A stretch of DNA of 64,000 nt from Verrucomicrobiota bacterium (lineage in GTDB: Bacteria; Verrucomicrobiota; Verrucomicrobiia; Chthoniobacterales; SZAS-18): assembly GCA_018240025.1 (NCBI GenBank), contig JAFEGM010000052.1, positions 1 through 64,000 on the forward strand. Reading direction: 5' to 3'. Shown in pieces: positions 18,089 to 25,957 of this stretch; the first letter of the stretch is position 1, and the number at the start of each line of letters is the position of its first letter. The notes under the pieces are model-generated. The model had not been told where the DNA came from. It was given only the letters and a program-made list of their open reading frames with translations, and ran no database searches. Made by a program: the position numbers and the translations under genes.

Positions 18089-18300
18089 CGGACACGTCGC
18101 CGGAGATCAATGCGCGCATCTTCGCCGCCGTCATGGCGAAGGAGCCGGAGGAGCGCCTGCTGATGGGATTCAGTATGCTCGCAACGGCCCGCAAAATCGT
18201 CTGGAGCAGCATTCCTGCTGACCTTCCCGAGTCTGAGCGGCGGCGTCGGTTCTTCGAGCGGTTCTATGGGGAGCCGCTGCCAGTGTCCGCACGTCGATGA
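18037..18300 (+). CDS. Small helical partner of the nucleotidyltransferase
   Basis: This encodes 87 residues if started at the ATG at 18037, which follows GAGGA and overlaps the end of the nucleotidyltransferase gene by 52 bases. The core 'DTSPEINARIFAAVMAKEPEERLLMGFSM' then 'ARKIVWSSIPADLPESERRRRFFERFYG' fits small proteins I recall seeing paired with such nucleotidyltransferases, with a conserved 'DTSPE' start. It is charged, helical and has no membrane segment. A partner or antidote role is inference from the pairing. The true start may lie nearer the DTSPE motif, but no start codon is available there. Confidence 0.6.
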   Translation: MVSRIEPDRYADTGFAVADTSPEINARIFAAVMAKEPEERLLMGFSMLATARKIVWSSIPADLPESERRRRFFERFYGEPLPVSARR

Positions 18301-18307
18301 ATCCCGG

Positions 18308-18556
18308 CTAGACTCCGCTGCGCCGTAATACACGCAGTCCTGGCCGCCCATCAGCAGGCTGCGGACCTGCCGAGTTGCCATCGAAGAAAGGACTTTGAGT
18401 ATCGGGTTCGGGATCAAGGCTGCCTCCCAGCGCGAGGTATGTCTGCCAAAGCTTGCTGCTCTCCTCCCACCGTTGCAGCGGGGTGAGTGCGTACCAGTCG
18501 ACCCACTCCGCTCCGTCGGATTCGGCCAAGAGCCGGGCGAATTCGGCTGCAGTCAT
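18308..18556 (-). CDS. Small conserved hypothetical protein
   Basis: This encodes 82 residues from MTAAEFARLLAESDGAEWVD. A patterned core (YALTPLQRWEESSKLWQTYL, then GGSLDPEPDTQSPFF and ADGRPGLRVLRRSGV) suggests real conservation, and I believe similar short proteins occur in related genomes. It is soluble and lacks a signal peptide. It converges with the nucleotidyltransferase partner, with 7 bases between stops, and is separated from the upstream transport genes by a strong terminator. Its role is unknown. Confidence 0.55.
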   Translation of the reverse strand: MTAAEFARLLAESDGAEWVDWYALTPLQRWEESSKLWQTYLALGGSLDPEPDTQSPFFDGNSAGPQPADGRPGLRVLRRSGV

Positions 18557-18610
18557 CGTCCAGCATAGAGCCGGGCCAGCCGCTGCCAAGCCGAGCCTGC
18601 TCCCGCCACG

Positions 18611-18643
18611 AAAAAGGCCGCACCGCGCGAACGCGGTGCGGCC
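18611..18643 (-). terminator. Rho-independent terminator of the formate dehydrogenase/transport operon
   Basis: A perfect 12-bp stem, GGCCGCACCGCG (18616-18627) with CGCGGTGCGGCC (18632-18643) and a CGAA tetraloop, is followed on the minus strand by five T residues (AAAAA at 18611-18615). It sits 24 bases after the stop of the 54-residue protein gene. Confidence 0.92.
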
Positions 18644-18666
18644 GGGAAGGAAGCGCAGCGATGGGC

Positions 18667-18831
18667 CTACTTCGGCGCCGGCGTGGCTGCCGGAGCCGCC
18701 GGCTTGGCCGGAGCGGTCGCGGCGGGCGCGCCGCCCTTGAAGAGCGGGATGGAGCGCTCGATCGATTTATACAGCCCCCAGCCGAGCGGGATGCTGACCA
18801 CGATCCAATAGACGATGACGATAGGTTTCAT
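18667..18831 (-). CDS. 54-residue membrane partner of the OFA transporter
   Basis: This short gene encodes MKPIVIVYWIVVSIPLGWGL followed by YKSIERSIPLFKGG and an Ala/Pro/Lys-rich tail ending PAPK. A single N-terminal membrane helix is evident. Tiny proteins of this pattern are found directly downstream of oxalate/formate-family MFS carriers and are sometimes annotated as an MFS small subunit. The position here, 30 bases after the carrier stop and just before the terminator, fits. Its biochemical role in transport is not known to me. Start and stop are unambiguous. Confidence 0.8.
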   Translation of the reverse strand: MKPIVIVYWIVVSIPLGWGLYKSIERSIPLFKGGAPAATAPAKPAAPAATPAPK

Positions 18832-18861
18832 GGGAAACGTGCGTGAAGTGCGAGGGTGAGA

Positions 18862-20268
18862 TTACTTGGCCGCGAGATCGCCCTTGTAGTGGAACTTCGG
18901 ATCGACCGGGCGGACGAGGAGGTTGGCGATGAGGCCGACGATGAGCATGCCAACGCAGATGTACATGACCTTGTTGTAGGCCAGTTCCTTCGGCACGCCG
19001 GCCTTCTTGGCTTCGGTCGACATGCTGTTCAGAATCTGTGGGCCGAGCACGGCGGCCATGGACCACGACGTGATCAGCCGTCCGTGAATGGCGCCCACCT
19101 GATAGGTGCCGAACATGTCGCGCAGATAGGCGGGAATCGTGGCGAAGCCGCCGCCGTACATCGACATGATGATGCAGCAGATGACGACGAACCAGAACAC
19201 GCTGCCGGTCGATTGGGTGACCGGGATCAGGTAGTAGAGCACCATGCCGAGGCCGAAGTAGACGCAGTAGATCACCTTGCGGCCGGTCAGGTCGGACATC
19301 GAGGACCAGAAGAAGCGGCCGACCATGTTGAAGATGGAAAGCAGCCCGACGAAGCCGCCGCCCACGGCCGCGGTGACGCCGAACATGTCCTGCGCCATCA
19401 GCGAGGCCTGGCCGAGAATGCCGATGCCCGCGCTGACGTTCATGCAAAGCACGATCCAGAGGAACCAGAACTGCGGCGTCTTCCACGCCTGGTCCACGGC
19501 CACATGGTTCTGCGTGATCATGACGTTGGCCGAGGCCGGCGGCGGGGTCCAACCCTCGGGCTTCCAGCCGACCGCGGGCACGCGGGCGGTGAAGGCGCCG
19601 AAATTCATGAAGACGAAGTAGATGGCCGCCAGCGTCAGAAAGGTCGGGATGACGCCGACCGAGGTGGGCGTCTTGTAGTAGTCCATCAGAATGTTGCTGA
19701 GCGGCGCACCGATGAGCGCGCCCGAGCCGAAGCCCATGATGGCGAAACCGGTCGCCATGCCCGGCTTGTCAGGGAACCATTTGATGAGCGTGGAGACCGG
19801 CGCAATGTAGCCTAGCCCCAAACCTATGCCTCCGACGAATCCGTAGCCGAAGAGCGTGACCCAGTAGCTGTGCAGATACACGCCCAGTGCCGCGATGCAC
19901 AGGCCGCCGCAGAAGCAGAGCGCGCTGTAGAACATCGTCTTGCGCGGGCCGCTGCGCTCCACCCACTTGCCGAAGACGGCGGCGGAGAGGCCGAGCATGA
20001 TGAGGCCGAGCGAGTAGAACCATCCCACCCAGGGAATGGTCCAGTCCTCGGGCAGCGACTTCGTGATGCCGAGCACGCGGGTGAGCGGCACGTTGAAGAC
20101 GCTGAAGCCGTAGATCTCGCCGGTGCACATCTGCACGGCGATGGCGGAGGTGGGAAACGCCCAGCGCGAATAGCTCGCGTCGGCGATGGTGTTTTCTCGA
20201 TCCAGGAATCCCATGGGGGTGGGTGTGGTGGGTTTTGGGGCTGAGGTGAGCCCGGTCGCCATCGGCAA
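18862..20268 (-). CDS. MFS carrier of the oxalate/formate antiporter (OFA) family
   Basis: This encodes 468 residues with about twelve membrane helices. OFA signatures are visible: AVQMCTGEIYGFSVFNVPL in the first helix, GLGLGYIAPVSTLIKWFPD in the middle and GGGFATIPAYLRDMFGT in the second half. The family exchanges or exports small carboxylates such as oxalate and formate. It follows the molybdopterin oxidoreductase by 140 bases on the same strand, which supports a C1 or C2 acid substrate. The proline/threonine-rich first 18 residues are unusual; an ATG at 20214 (MGFLDREN) is an alternative start. The leader GTTGTCTTTTGCCG has no Shine-Dalgarno. Confidence 0.88.
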   Translation of the reverse strand: MPMATGLTSAPKPTTPTPMGFLDRENTIADASYSRWAFPTSAIAVQMCTGEIYGFSVFNVPLTRVLGITKSLPEDWTIPWVGWFYSLGLIMLGLSAAVFGKWVERSGPRKTMFYSALCFCGGLCIAALGVYLHSYWVTLFGYGFVGGIGLGLGYIAPVSTLIKWFPDKPGMATGFAIMGFGSGALIGAPLSNILMDYYKTPTSVGVIPTFLTLAAIYFVFMNFGAFTARVPAVGWKPEGWTPPPASANVMITQNHVAVDQAWKTPQFWFLWIVLCMNVSAGIGILGQASLMAQDMFGVTAAVGGGFVGLLSIFNMVGRFFWSSMSDLTGRKVIYCVYFGLGMVLYYLIPVTQSTGSVFWFVVICCIIMSMYGGGFATIPAYLRDMFGTYQVGAIHGRLITSWSMAAVLGPQILNSMSTEAKKAGVPKELAYNKVMYICVGMLIVGLIANLLVRPVDPKFHYKGDLAAK

Positions 20269-20408
20269 AAGACAACGAAATCCCGTCGCAGTGTGGTGAC
20301 TGCGTTTTCCGAACAGGTCGTGAGGAGCGACCGCCCTGCCTGGAATGGATGTCCCTGCGCTTTCGCTATCCGGCGATCGAGTGTGGTGGGGTGAAAGGGG
20401 ATGCCGAC

Positions 20409-22871
20409 TCAGGCAGGCGCGAGCTGCGCGCCGGACCGTTGGGTTTCGCGGGCCTCGCGGAGAATTGCGGCGGCACCGGTGCGGGTGTCGGGGCTCGGCG
20501 CCAGGGTCACGCGCACGAACTTCGAGGTCGGCGTGTGGCTCTCGTCGGCCTTGCTGTCGATCGGCACGAGCACGTTGGCCTCGGGGAAGTAGGTGGCGCA
20601 GGCGCCCTTGGTCACGTCGTAGGGCGTGACCTGGAACCGATGCGCCACGCGCTTCAGCCCGCGGAAGTGGCTGGTGATGTCGACGAGTTGCCCGGCCTGC
20701 AGACCGAGTTCGCGCATGTCGTCCTTGTTGAGGAAAATGACGCGCCGGCCGTTGAAGACGCCGCGGTAGCGATCATCGAGCCCGTAGACCGTGGTGTTGA
20801 ACTGATCGTGCGTGCGAATCGTCATCATGATCAGCTCGCCCTTCTCCTGCGTGATGTCCGGCAGCTCGTGCACGGCGAACTTGGCCTTGCCGGCCGCATT
20901 GTTCCATTTGCGCTGATCGCGCGGCGCGTTCGGCAGATAGAAGACCTCGCGCCGAACCCGTGCGTTGTAGTCCTCGAAGCCCGGGATGACGCGCTCGATG
21001 CGGTCGCGGATGCGGTCGTAGTTGGCCACGAAGCCGTCCCAGTCGAGACCGCCCTTGCCGTCGAGGGTGGCCTTGGCGATGGCCGCGGCGATGGCCGGTT
21101 CGCTGAGGAGATGTGGCGAGGCGGGCTCGAGGTGGCCCTGCGAGCGATTGATCACGCCCATCGAGTCCTCGACCGTGACGAACTGGGGCCCGGAGGCCTG
21201 CCGGTCGATCTCCGAGCGGCCCAGACAGGGCAGGATGAGGCCGACCTTGCCGGTGATGAGATGGCCGCGGTTCAGCTTCGTGGCCACGTGTGCCGTCAGG
21301 TCCGTGCGGGTCAGCGCCTGGGCGGTGAACTCCGTGTCCGGCGTGGCCGAGAGGAAGCTGCCGCCGAGCGCGACGAAGACCTTGATCTTGCCCGCGTGCA
21401 TCGCCTTGATGCAGTCGACGACTCCGACGCCGTGCTGCTCCGGCGGAGTAAAGCCGAATTCCTTGCCCAGCTTGTCGAGGAAGGCCTTCGGCGGCCGCTC
21501 GTTGATGCCGACGGTGCGGTCGCCCTGCACGTTGGAATGCCCTCGGACCGGGCACGGACCGGCGCCGGGCCGGCCGATATTGCCGCCGAGCAGGAGCAGA
21601 TTCATCACCGCCTGGATCGTCTGCACCGACTTCGGGGCCTGCGTGAGCCCCATGGCCCAGCAGGCGATGATCCGCTTCGAGCGGATGCAGAGCTGCGCGA
21701 GCTCCGCGATCTTCGCCCGCGAGACGCCGGAGTCGCGCTCGATCCGCTCCCAGCTGGTGGCCTCGAGATCGGCCAGCAGCGCGTCGAGCCCGGTGGTGTG
21801 CTGCGCGATGAATTCATGGTCGAAGACCGAGCCCGGCTGTGCCTGCTCGGCCGCGTGCATTTCCTTCATCACGCCCTTGAGCAGCGCCATGTCGCCATGG
21901 ACGCGCACCTGCAGCCAGAGGTCCGAGAGCCCGGTGCCCTTGCCGAGCAGCGTGGGCACGGCCTTGAGCGGATTCATGAAATCCTGCGGGTTCTTGAACC
22001 GGTTGGAGCCGACCTCCGGCAGCGGATTGATCGACACGATCTTCGCGCCGTTGGCCTTGGCCGCCTCCAGCGAACTGAGCATGCGCGGGTGGTTGGTGCC
22101 CGGATTCTGCCCGATGATCAGGACGAGTTCGGTCTTCTCGAAGTCATCCAGCGTGACGCAGCCCTTGCCGATGCCGATCGAGTCGATGAGCGCCTTGCCG
22201 CTCGATTCGTGGCACATGTTTGAGCAGTCGGGCAGGTTGTTGTTGCCGTAGAGCCGCGCGAAGAGCTGCCAAAGGAAGGCCGCTTCGTTGCTGGCCCGGC
22301 CGGAGGTGTAGAAGGCGGCCTCCCACGGCGAGGCGAGCGACTTCAGCTCCTGGCCGATGAGCGCAAACGCCTGGGGCCAGCTGATCGGCTCGTAATGCGT
22401 GGCACCCTCGCGCCGGATCATCGGCTCGGTCAGGCGGCCCTGCTGGTTGAGCCAGTAGTCGGATTTCTCCAGCAGATCGGCGATGCTGTGCTGCCGGAAG
22501 AAGTCCGCCCCGACCTTGCCGCGCATGCCTTCGTCGGCCAGCGCCTTGGCCCCGTTCTCGCAGAACTCGAAGGTGTGGCGGTGCTCATCGGGCGAGGGCC
22601 AGGCGCAGCTTTGGCAATCGAAGCCGTCCTTCTGATTGACCTTGAGCAGCGCCGAAGTGCCGCGCGCCACGCCCATGTGGCCCCAGGCGAAGGCGGCGGT
22701 GTTCAGCACCGCCTTCAACCCCGCCGCCGCAGCGCTGGGTTGCTCGATGCGCAGGCCGTCCAGCTCGACCGGCGGCTGCGCGCCGGGCATGGGCGGGAGC
22801 GGCTCGCTGGAAGGGCTGCCGGAATCGGGCTTGGAAGGGGTTTCGTTGGCTTCTTTGGCGAGAGATTTCAT
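20409..22871 (-). CDS. Molybdopterin oxidoreductase alpha subunit, FdhF/YdeP-type (formate dehydrogenase-like)
   Basis: This encodes 820 residues, compared with about 760 for E. coli YdeP. It belongs to the bis-MGD DMSO-reductase superfamily. A Cys cluster (DCQSC, Cys86 and Cys89, with Cys104 downstream) may hold an Fe-S centre. The pair Cys220-His221 in CSNMCHESSG aligns with the selenocysteine-histidine pair of FdhF, so this is a cysteine version. The MGD-binding C-terminus includes TIRTHDQFNTTVYG. The open frame continues far upstream, but the true ATG at 22871 overlaps the fdhD stop as ATGA. Formate oxidation is inferred from fdhD and the carrier. YdeP-like members have uncertain substrates, and no electron-transfer subunit is encoded here. 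Confidence 0.88.
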   Translation of the reverse strand: MKSLAKEANETPSKPDSGSPSSEPLPPMPGAQPPVELDGLRIEQPSAAAAGLKAVLNTAAFAWGHMGVARGTSALLKVNQKDGFDCQSCAWPSPDEHRHTFEFCENGAKALADEGMRGKVGADFFRQHSIADLLEKSDYWLNQQGRLTEPMIRREGATHYEPISWPQAFALIGQELKSLASPWEAAFYTSGRASNEAAFLWQLFARLYGNNNLPDCSNMCHESSGKALIDSIGIGKGCVTLDDFEKTELVLIIGQNPGTNHPRMLSSLEAAKANGAKIVSINPLPEVGSNRFKNPQDFMNPLKAVPTLLGKGTGLSDLWLQVRVHGDMALLKGVMKEMHAAEQAQPGSVFDHEFIAQHTTGLDALLADLEATSWERIERDSGVSRAKIAELAQLCIRSKRIIACWAMGLTQAPKSVQTIQAVMNLLLLGGNIGRPGAGPCPVRGHSNVQGDRTVGINERPPKAFLDKLGKEFGFTPPEQHGVGVVDCIKAMHAGKIKVFVALGGSFLSATPDTEFTAQALTRTDLTAHVATKLNRGHLITGKVGLILPCLGRSEIDRQASGPQFVTVEDSMGVINRSQGHLEPASPHLLSEPAIAAAIAKATLDGKGGLDWDGFVANYDRIRDRIERVIPGFEDYNARVRREVFYLPNAPRDQRKWNNAAGKAKFAVHELPDITQEKGELIMMTIRTHDQFNTTVYGLDDRYRGVFNGRRVIFLNKDDMRELGLQAGQLVDITSHFRGLKRVAHRFQVTPYDVTKGACATYFPEANVLVPIDSKADESHTPTSKFVRVTLAPSPDTRTGAAAILREARETQRSGAQLAPA

Positions 22872-23746
22872 GGCCGGGAGGGGAGGGGGTGGACAGCGGG
22901 GACGGCGCGGATGCGTTCCGCACCGGTGTAGACATTGAAGCGACGGCCCCGGTTGAAGCCGATCAGCGTGGCCCGGAACTTCTCCGCCAGCGCGACGGCC
23001 AGCGAGGAGGGCGCGCCGACGGCCACGAGCATCGGGATGCCCGCGGCGACCGCCTTCTGCATCAGCTCGAAGCTGGCGCGGCCGCTGACGAAGAGCAGCG
23101 TTTGCAGGAGCGGTGTGCGGCCGGTCAGCCACTGCGCGCCGATCAGCTTGTCGACCGCATTGTGCCGCCCCACGTCCTCCCGCACTGCGATGAGCCGGCC
23201 ACCCGGTTCGAAGAGCGCGGCCGCGTGCAGACCGCCGGTCGCGTCGAAGACCGCCTGGGCCTCGCGCAGCCGCTCGGGGAGTCGATGGATGACTTCGGGG
23301 TCGACCTCGAATTCGCCGCCCGCGAAGACCGGCTGCGAGCCGGGTCCGCCGGCTTCCAGCGCGGCCAGGCTGCTCTTGCCGCAGACCCCGCAGCTGGAGG
23401 TGGTGTAGAAATGCCGCTCGAGTCGGGCGAGATCGACCTTCGTGCCGGCGCGCAGCTCGACCCGGACCACGTTCGAGCAATCGTCGCCGGCCGGCTCGAA
23501 ACGCAGCTGCTCGATCTCGTCGGGCCGCCGCAGGATGCGCTCGCTGAAGAGAAACCCAGCCGCGAGTTCGAAATCGCTGCCCGGGGTGCGCATCGTGATC
23601 GACACCGGCTTGTGTACGCGCCAGCCGTTGCGCTCGTAGCCGAGCTGAATCTCGAGCGGTTCCTCTGCCGCCAAAACGTCCGCGACGTCGCGCGCGTCGT
23701 GACCTTCGACGCGTCGGACGCGGACTGGAATGGAGCTGCGATCCAT
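22868..23746 (-). CDS. fdhD: FdhD, sulfurtransferase for formate dehydrogenase maturation
   Basis: This encodes 292 residues (E. coli 277). FdhD moves sulfur from the cysteine desulfurase to the molybdenum cofactor, which formate dehydrogenases need for activity. The catalytic CxxC lies at Cys119 and Cys122 within SSCGVCGKSS. Other family blocks are present: RTPGSDFELAAGFLFSE, EDVGRHNAVDKLIG and FVSGRASFELMQKA. Its TGA overlaps the ATG of the oxidoreductase (ATGA), implying coupled translation and matched amounts. The leader GACGGTTCTCCCCC has no Shine-Dalgarno. Confidence 0.95.
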   Translation of the reverse strand: MDRSSIPVRVRRVEGHDARDVADVLAAEEPLEIQLGYERNGWRVHKPVSITMRTPGSDFELAAGFLFSERILRRPDEIEQLRFEPAGDDCSNVVRVELRAGTKVDLARLERHFYTTSSCGVCGKSSLAALEAGGPGSQPVFAGGEFEVDPEVIHRLPERLREAQAVFDATGGLHAAALFEPGGRLIAVREDVGRHNAVDKLIGAQWLTGRTPLLQTLLFVSGRASFELMQKAVAAGIPMLVAVGAPSSLAVALAEKFRATLIGFNRGRRFNVYTGAERIRAVPAVHPLPSRP

Positions 23747-23786
23747 GGGGGAGAACCGTCACCGCCGACCTGCAACCTGCCTCGGG

Positions 23787-23805
23787 CCTAGGAATTTCCC
23801 TTAGG
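23787..23805 (-). promoter_or_regulatory. Imperfect palindrome in the fdhD leader
   Basis: The 19-bp element CCTAGGAATTTCCCTTAGG lies about 41 bases before the fdhD start. Its outer CCTA/TAGG arms are symmetric and the centre is AT-rich against a GC-rich background. A TTGACT (-35-like, 23814-23819 on the minus strand) lies just upstream, but I see no good -10 match. It is a possible regulator site with weak support. Confidence 0.3.
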
Positions 23806-23864
23806 AAATCAGAAGTCAATGACCGAGTGGAAAATTCTGGAAACGGCTTTCCGTATCTCGGAAC

Positions 23865-24347
23865 TCAGTTCGCTGCCCGCAGCACGCCATCGGTCAGAAT
23901 CTGTGCCCGCAACCCGCCGCATCCGCGTAGCGCCGACTCGGCGCCTTCGCCGAAAGCCTGGTTCATCCAGTAGCAGGGCCGGCATTCCTCCGTGCCGAGG
24001 AAGTACACGCCCTGAACCGAGAACTCCTGCCCGATCAGCTCGTTCAAATTGACCCCGCGCGTGAGCACATTCCGCCGGAACACCTCCGGGCCGCGGTCGG
24101 TCACTTCGAAGCGCTCGCACAGCCGCTCCCAGACCTCCTCGGCGAAGAAGGTGATCTGACCCTTGAAGGACTCCTTGTGATCGAGGAAGCGATCACCGGC
24201 CAGCCCGCGGCCGGCGAGACATTGCACGCTCGGTACCTCGACAACCGGATGCTCGCCGGGCGGCCGGCCGTGGTGGCCGACGAAATTGTGGCCGGGCGAG
24301 AGGAAGAGGCGCTGCACGCGCAGGGCGGGAACGACGAGCGTGGACAT
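23865..24347 (-). CDS. MOSC-domain protein
   Basis: This encodes 160 residues. MOSC domains bind the molybdenum cofactor or transfer sulfur to it. The family blocks are seen: RGLAGDRF near residues 48-54, a beta-barrel core, RRNVLTRGVNLNELIG at 91-106 and TEECRPCYWMN with Cys122 and Cys125. The second cysteine sits in the usual conserved position. It starts 15 bases after the modB stop, so it occupies the place where modC would normally be. A cytoplasmic cofactor-handling role is likely. Confidence 0.88.
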   Translation of the reverse strand: MSTLVVPALRVQRLFLSPGHNFVGHHGRPPGEHPVVEVPSVQCLAGRGLAGDRFLDHKESFKGQITFFAEEVWERLCERFEVTDRGPEVFRRNVLTRGVNLNELIGQEFSVQGVYFLGTEECRPCYWMNQAFGEGAESALRGCGGLRAQILTDGVLRAAN

Positions 24348-24362
24348 GGCGTGGGGGGGGAT

Positions 24363-25046
24363 TCAGCGGAACAGGCGGAGCGGACGCGAAGTCGGGCGCA
24401 GCAGCCATTCGCCGGCCAGCAGCGCGGCGAAGGCGAGCGCGAGCGAGAGGGCGAGCAGGATCAGCGCCTCGTCGTCGCGCCCGAGTTGGACGAATTGATA
24501 GATCGAGAGCGAGAGCGTGACCGTCCTGCCCGGGATGTAGCCCGCGAGCATGACGGTGGCGCCGAACTCGCCCAGGCCCCGCGCAAAGGCGAGAATGGCG
24601 GCGGCCAGCAGCCCGCGTCGCGCCAGCGGCAGCGTCACGCTCCAAAAGACCCGCCAGCCGCCTGCACCCAGCGTGCGCGCGACGCTTTCGAGGTGGGGAT
24701 TGACGCCTTCCAGCGCAATGCGGGCGGCCCGGACGAAGAGCGGCAGACTCATCACCGCGGTCGCGATGACGACCCCGCGCCAGGTGAAGACAACGTCGAG
24801 CCCGACCGATTCCAGCCATTGCCCGAGCGATCCGCGGCGGCTGAACACGCGCAGCAGGATGAGTCCGGTGGCGACCGGCGGGAGCACGAGCGGCAGGGCG
24901 ATGAGCGTCTCGCACAGCGCCTTGCCCGGCCAGTCGCGTCGCGCGAGCAGCCAGGCGCAGGCCAAGCCCGGCGGCACGACCAGCAACGTGCCCAGCCCCG
25001 CCATGGCGGCGGTGAACCAGGTGATGTGCCAGAGCTCCGCGTTCAT
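24363..25046 (-). CDS. modB: ModB, molybdate ABC transporter permease
   Basis: This encodes 227 residues (E. coli 229) with about five membrane helices. The ABC permease EAA loop is visible as 'LESVARTLGAGGWRVFWSVTLPLARRGLLAAAI', followed by ARGLGEFGATVMLAGYIPG, a typical ModB stretch. The ATG overlaps the modA TGA (ATGA at 25043-25046). No ATPase gene (modC) follows; a MOSC gene does. The ATPase must be supplied elsewhere or by another transporter. Confidence 0.93.
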   Translation of the reverse strand: MNAELWHITWFTAAMAGLGTLLVVPPGLACAWLLARRDWPGKALCETLIALPLVLPPVATGLILLRVFSRRGSLGQWLESVGLDVVFTWRGVVIATAVMSLPLFVRAARIALEGVNPHLESVARTLGAGGWRVFWSVTLPLARRGLLAAAILAFARGLGEFGATVMLAGYIPGRTVTLSLSIYQFVQLGRDDEALILLALSLALAFAALLAGEWLLRPTSRPLRLFR

Positions 25047-25810
25047 GGCTGCCGGGCGGACGGAAGGATGAGGAAGCCGTGCCTTTGGAAGATCGCGGTC
25101 GCAGGGGGCGAAGCGAGGAACGTGGCCAGGCGGTGCGCCGCCTCCGGTTGAGCGCTGCTCTTCACAACCGCGAGCGGATAGACGATCTTCGGTCCCTCCG
25201 CGGCGGGGGTTTCGAAGGCGATGCGCGCTTTCCGGGCGGCGGCGGCGTCCGTCTTGTAAACCCAGGCAGCATCCGCATTTCCGCTGGCCACCGCCGCCAG
25301 CGCGGCGCGCACGTTTTCGGTCGAAACGCATTTCGACTGCAGCGCCTCCCACAGCCCCAGACGCACGAGGTGGGCCTTGGCGTAGACCCCTGCGGGCACG
25401 CTCGACGGCTCGCCGAGGGCGATGCGCCGGATCTGCGGTGAACGGAGTTCGGCTGGGGAGGCGGGGACGAATTTCGCGTCGAGCGGCACGACCACGACCA
25501 ACGTGTTACCGAGCAGATCGCGCCGCGTGTTCTCGAGCAGCAGGCCCGCTTTGGCCAGCGCGTCCATTTGCGGTTCGTCGGCCGAGAGGAAGAGGTCGGC
25601 CGGCGCGCCCTCCTTGATCTGCCGGGCAAGCACGCTCGAGGACGCGAAGTTGAAGACGAGCCGATCGCCCGTGGCCTTCTCGTAGACCGGCTCGAGTTCC
25701 TGCAGCGCGTCCGTCAGCGAGGCCGCCGCCGAGACCCGCAGTTCCGCGGCCGGGGCAGCCACGGAGAGCGCCGAGAGCGCGAGAGCGAGCAACAGTGCCC
25801 GGAAGGCCAT
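25043..25810 (-). CDS. modA: ModA, periplasmic molybdate-binding protein
   Basis: This encodes 255 residues with a signal peptide (FRALLLALALSALSVAAPAA). The mature part begins ELRVSAAASLTDALQELEP, typical of ModA, where Ser residues of the ASL motif bind the oxyanion. Further blocks are NFASSSVLARQIKEGAPADL, LFLSADEPQMDAL and GNADAAWVYKTDA. The first open codons extend further upstream, but the ATG at 25810 gives the signal peptide. Eight bases before the start begins a 24-bp palindrome resembling a ModE site. Confidence 0.95.
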   Translation of the reverse strand: MAFRALLLALALSALSVAAPAAELRVSAAASLTDALQELEPVYEKATGDRLVFNFASSSVLARQIKEGAPADLFLSADEPQMDALAKAGLLLENTRRDLLGNTLVVVVPLDAKFVPASPAELRSPQIRRIALGEPSSVPAGVYAKAHLVRLGLWEALQSKCVSTENVRAALAAVASGNADAAWVYKTDAAAARKARIAFETPAAEGPKIVYPLAVVKSSAQPEAAHRLATFLASPPATAIFQRHGFLILPSARQP

Positions 25811-25818
25811 GGCAGAAG

Positions 25819-25842
25819 CGTGATATTCGATCGGATACCGCG
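25819..25842. promoter_or_regulatory. Putative ModE operator in the modA / regulator intergenic region
   Basis: A 24-bp imperfect palindrome has half-sites CGTGATATTCGA (25819-25830) and TCGGATACCGCG (25831-25842), matching at 9 of 12 paired positions. The TAT-containing half-sites flanked by CG resemble the known ModE box in E. coli (CG..TATAT..TATA..CG). It lies 8 bases upstream of the modA start and between modA and a divergent ModE-like gene. At that place a bound repressor would block modAB transcription or translation initiation. Confidence 0.55.
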
Positions 25843-25957
25843 CAACCCGGAAGAAGGGGTGCGGAAGTCGCAACCGAGCGAAACGCTTCGACGTGCCGCC
25901 TGCCGCGCTCCGAAGGGCGGTCATTGCTTTAGGAGCGGGTTGGCGCGTTGGTCGGGG

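Noticed and set aside
22205..22230. Selenocysteine (UGA) in the formate dehydrogenase-like protein
   Set aside because: The aligned residue is an ordinary cysteine codon (Cys220) and the frame has no internal stop.
22872..23819. N-terminal extension of the molybdopterin enzyme by an open upstream frame
   Set aside because: That part lies over fdhD in another frame. The ATGA overlap at 22868-22871 gives a natural start.
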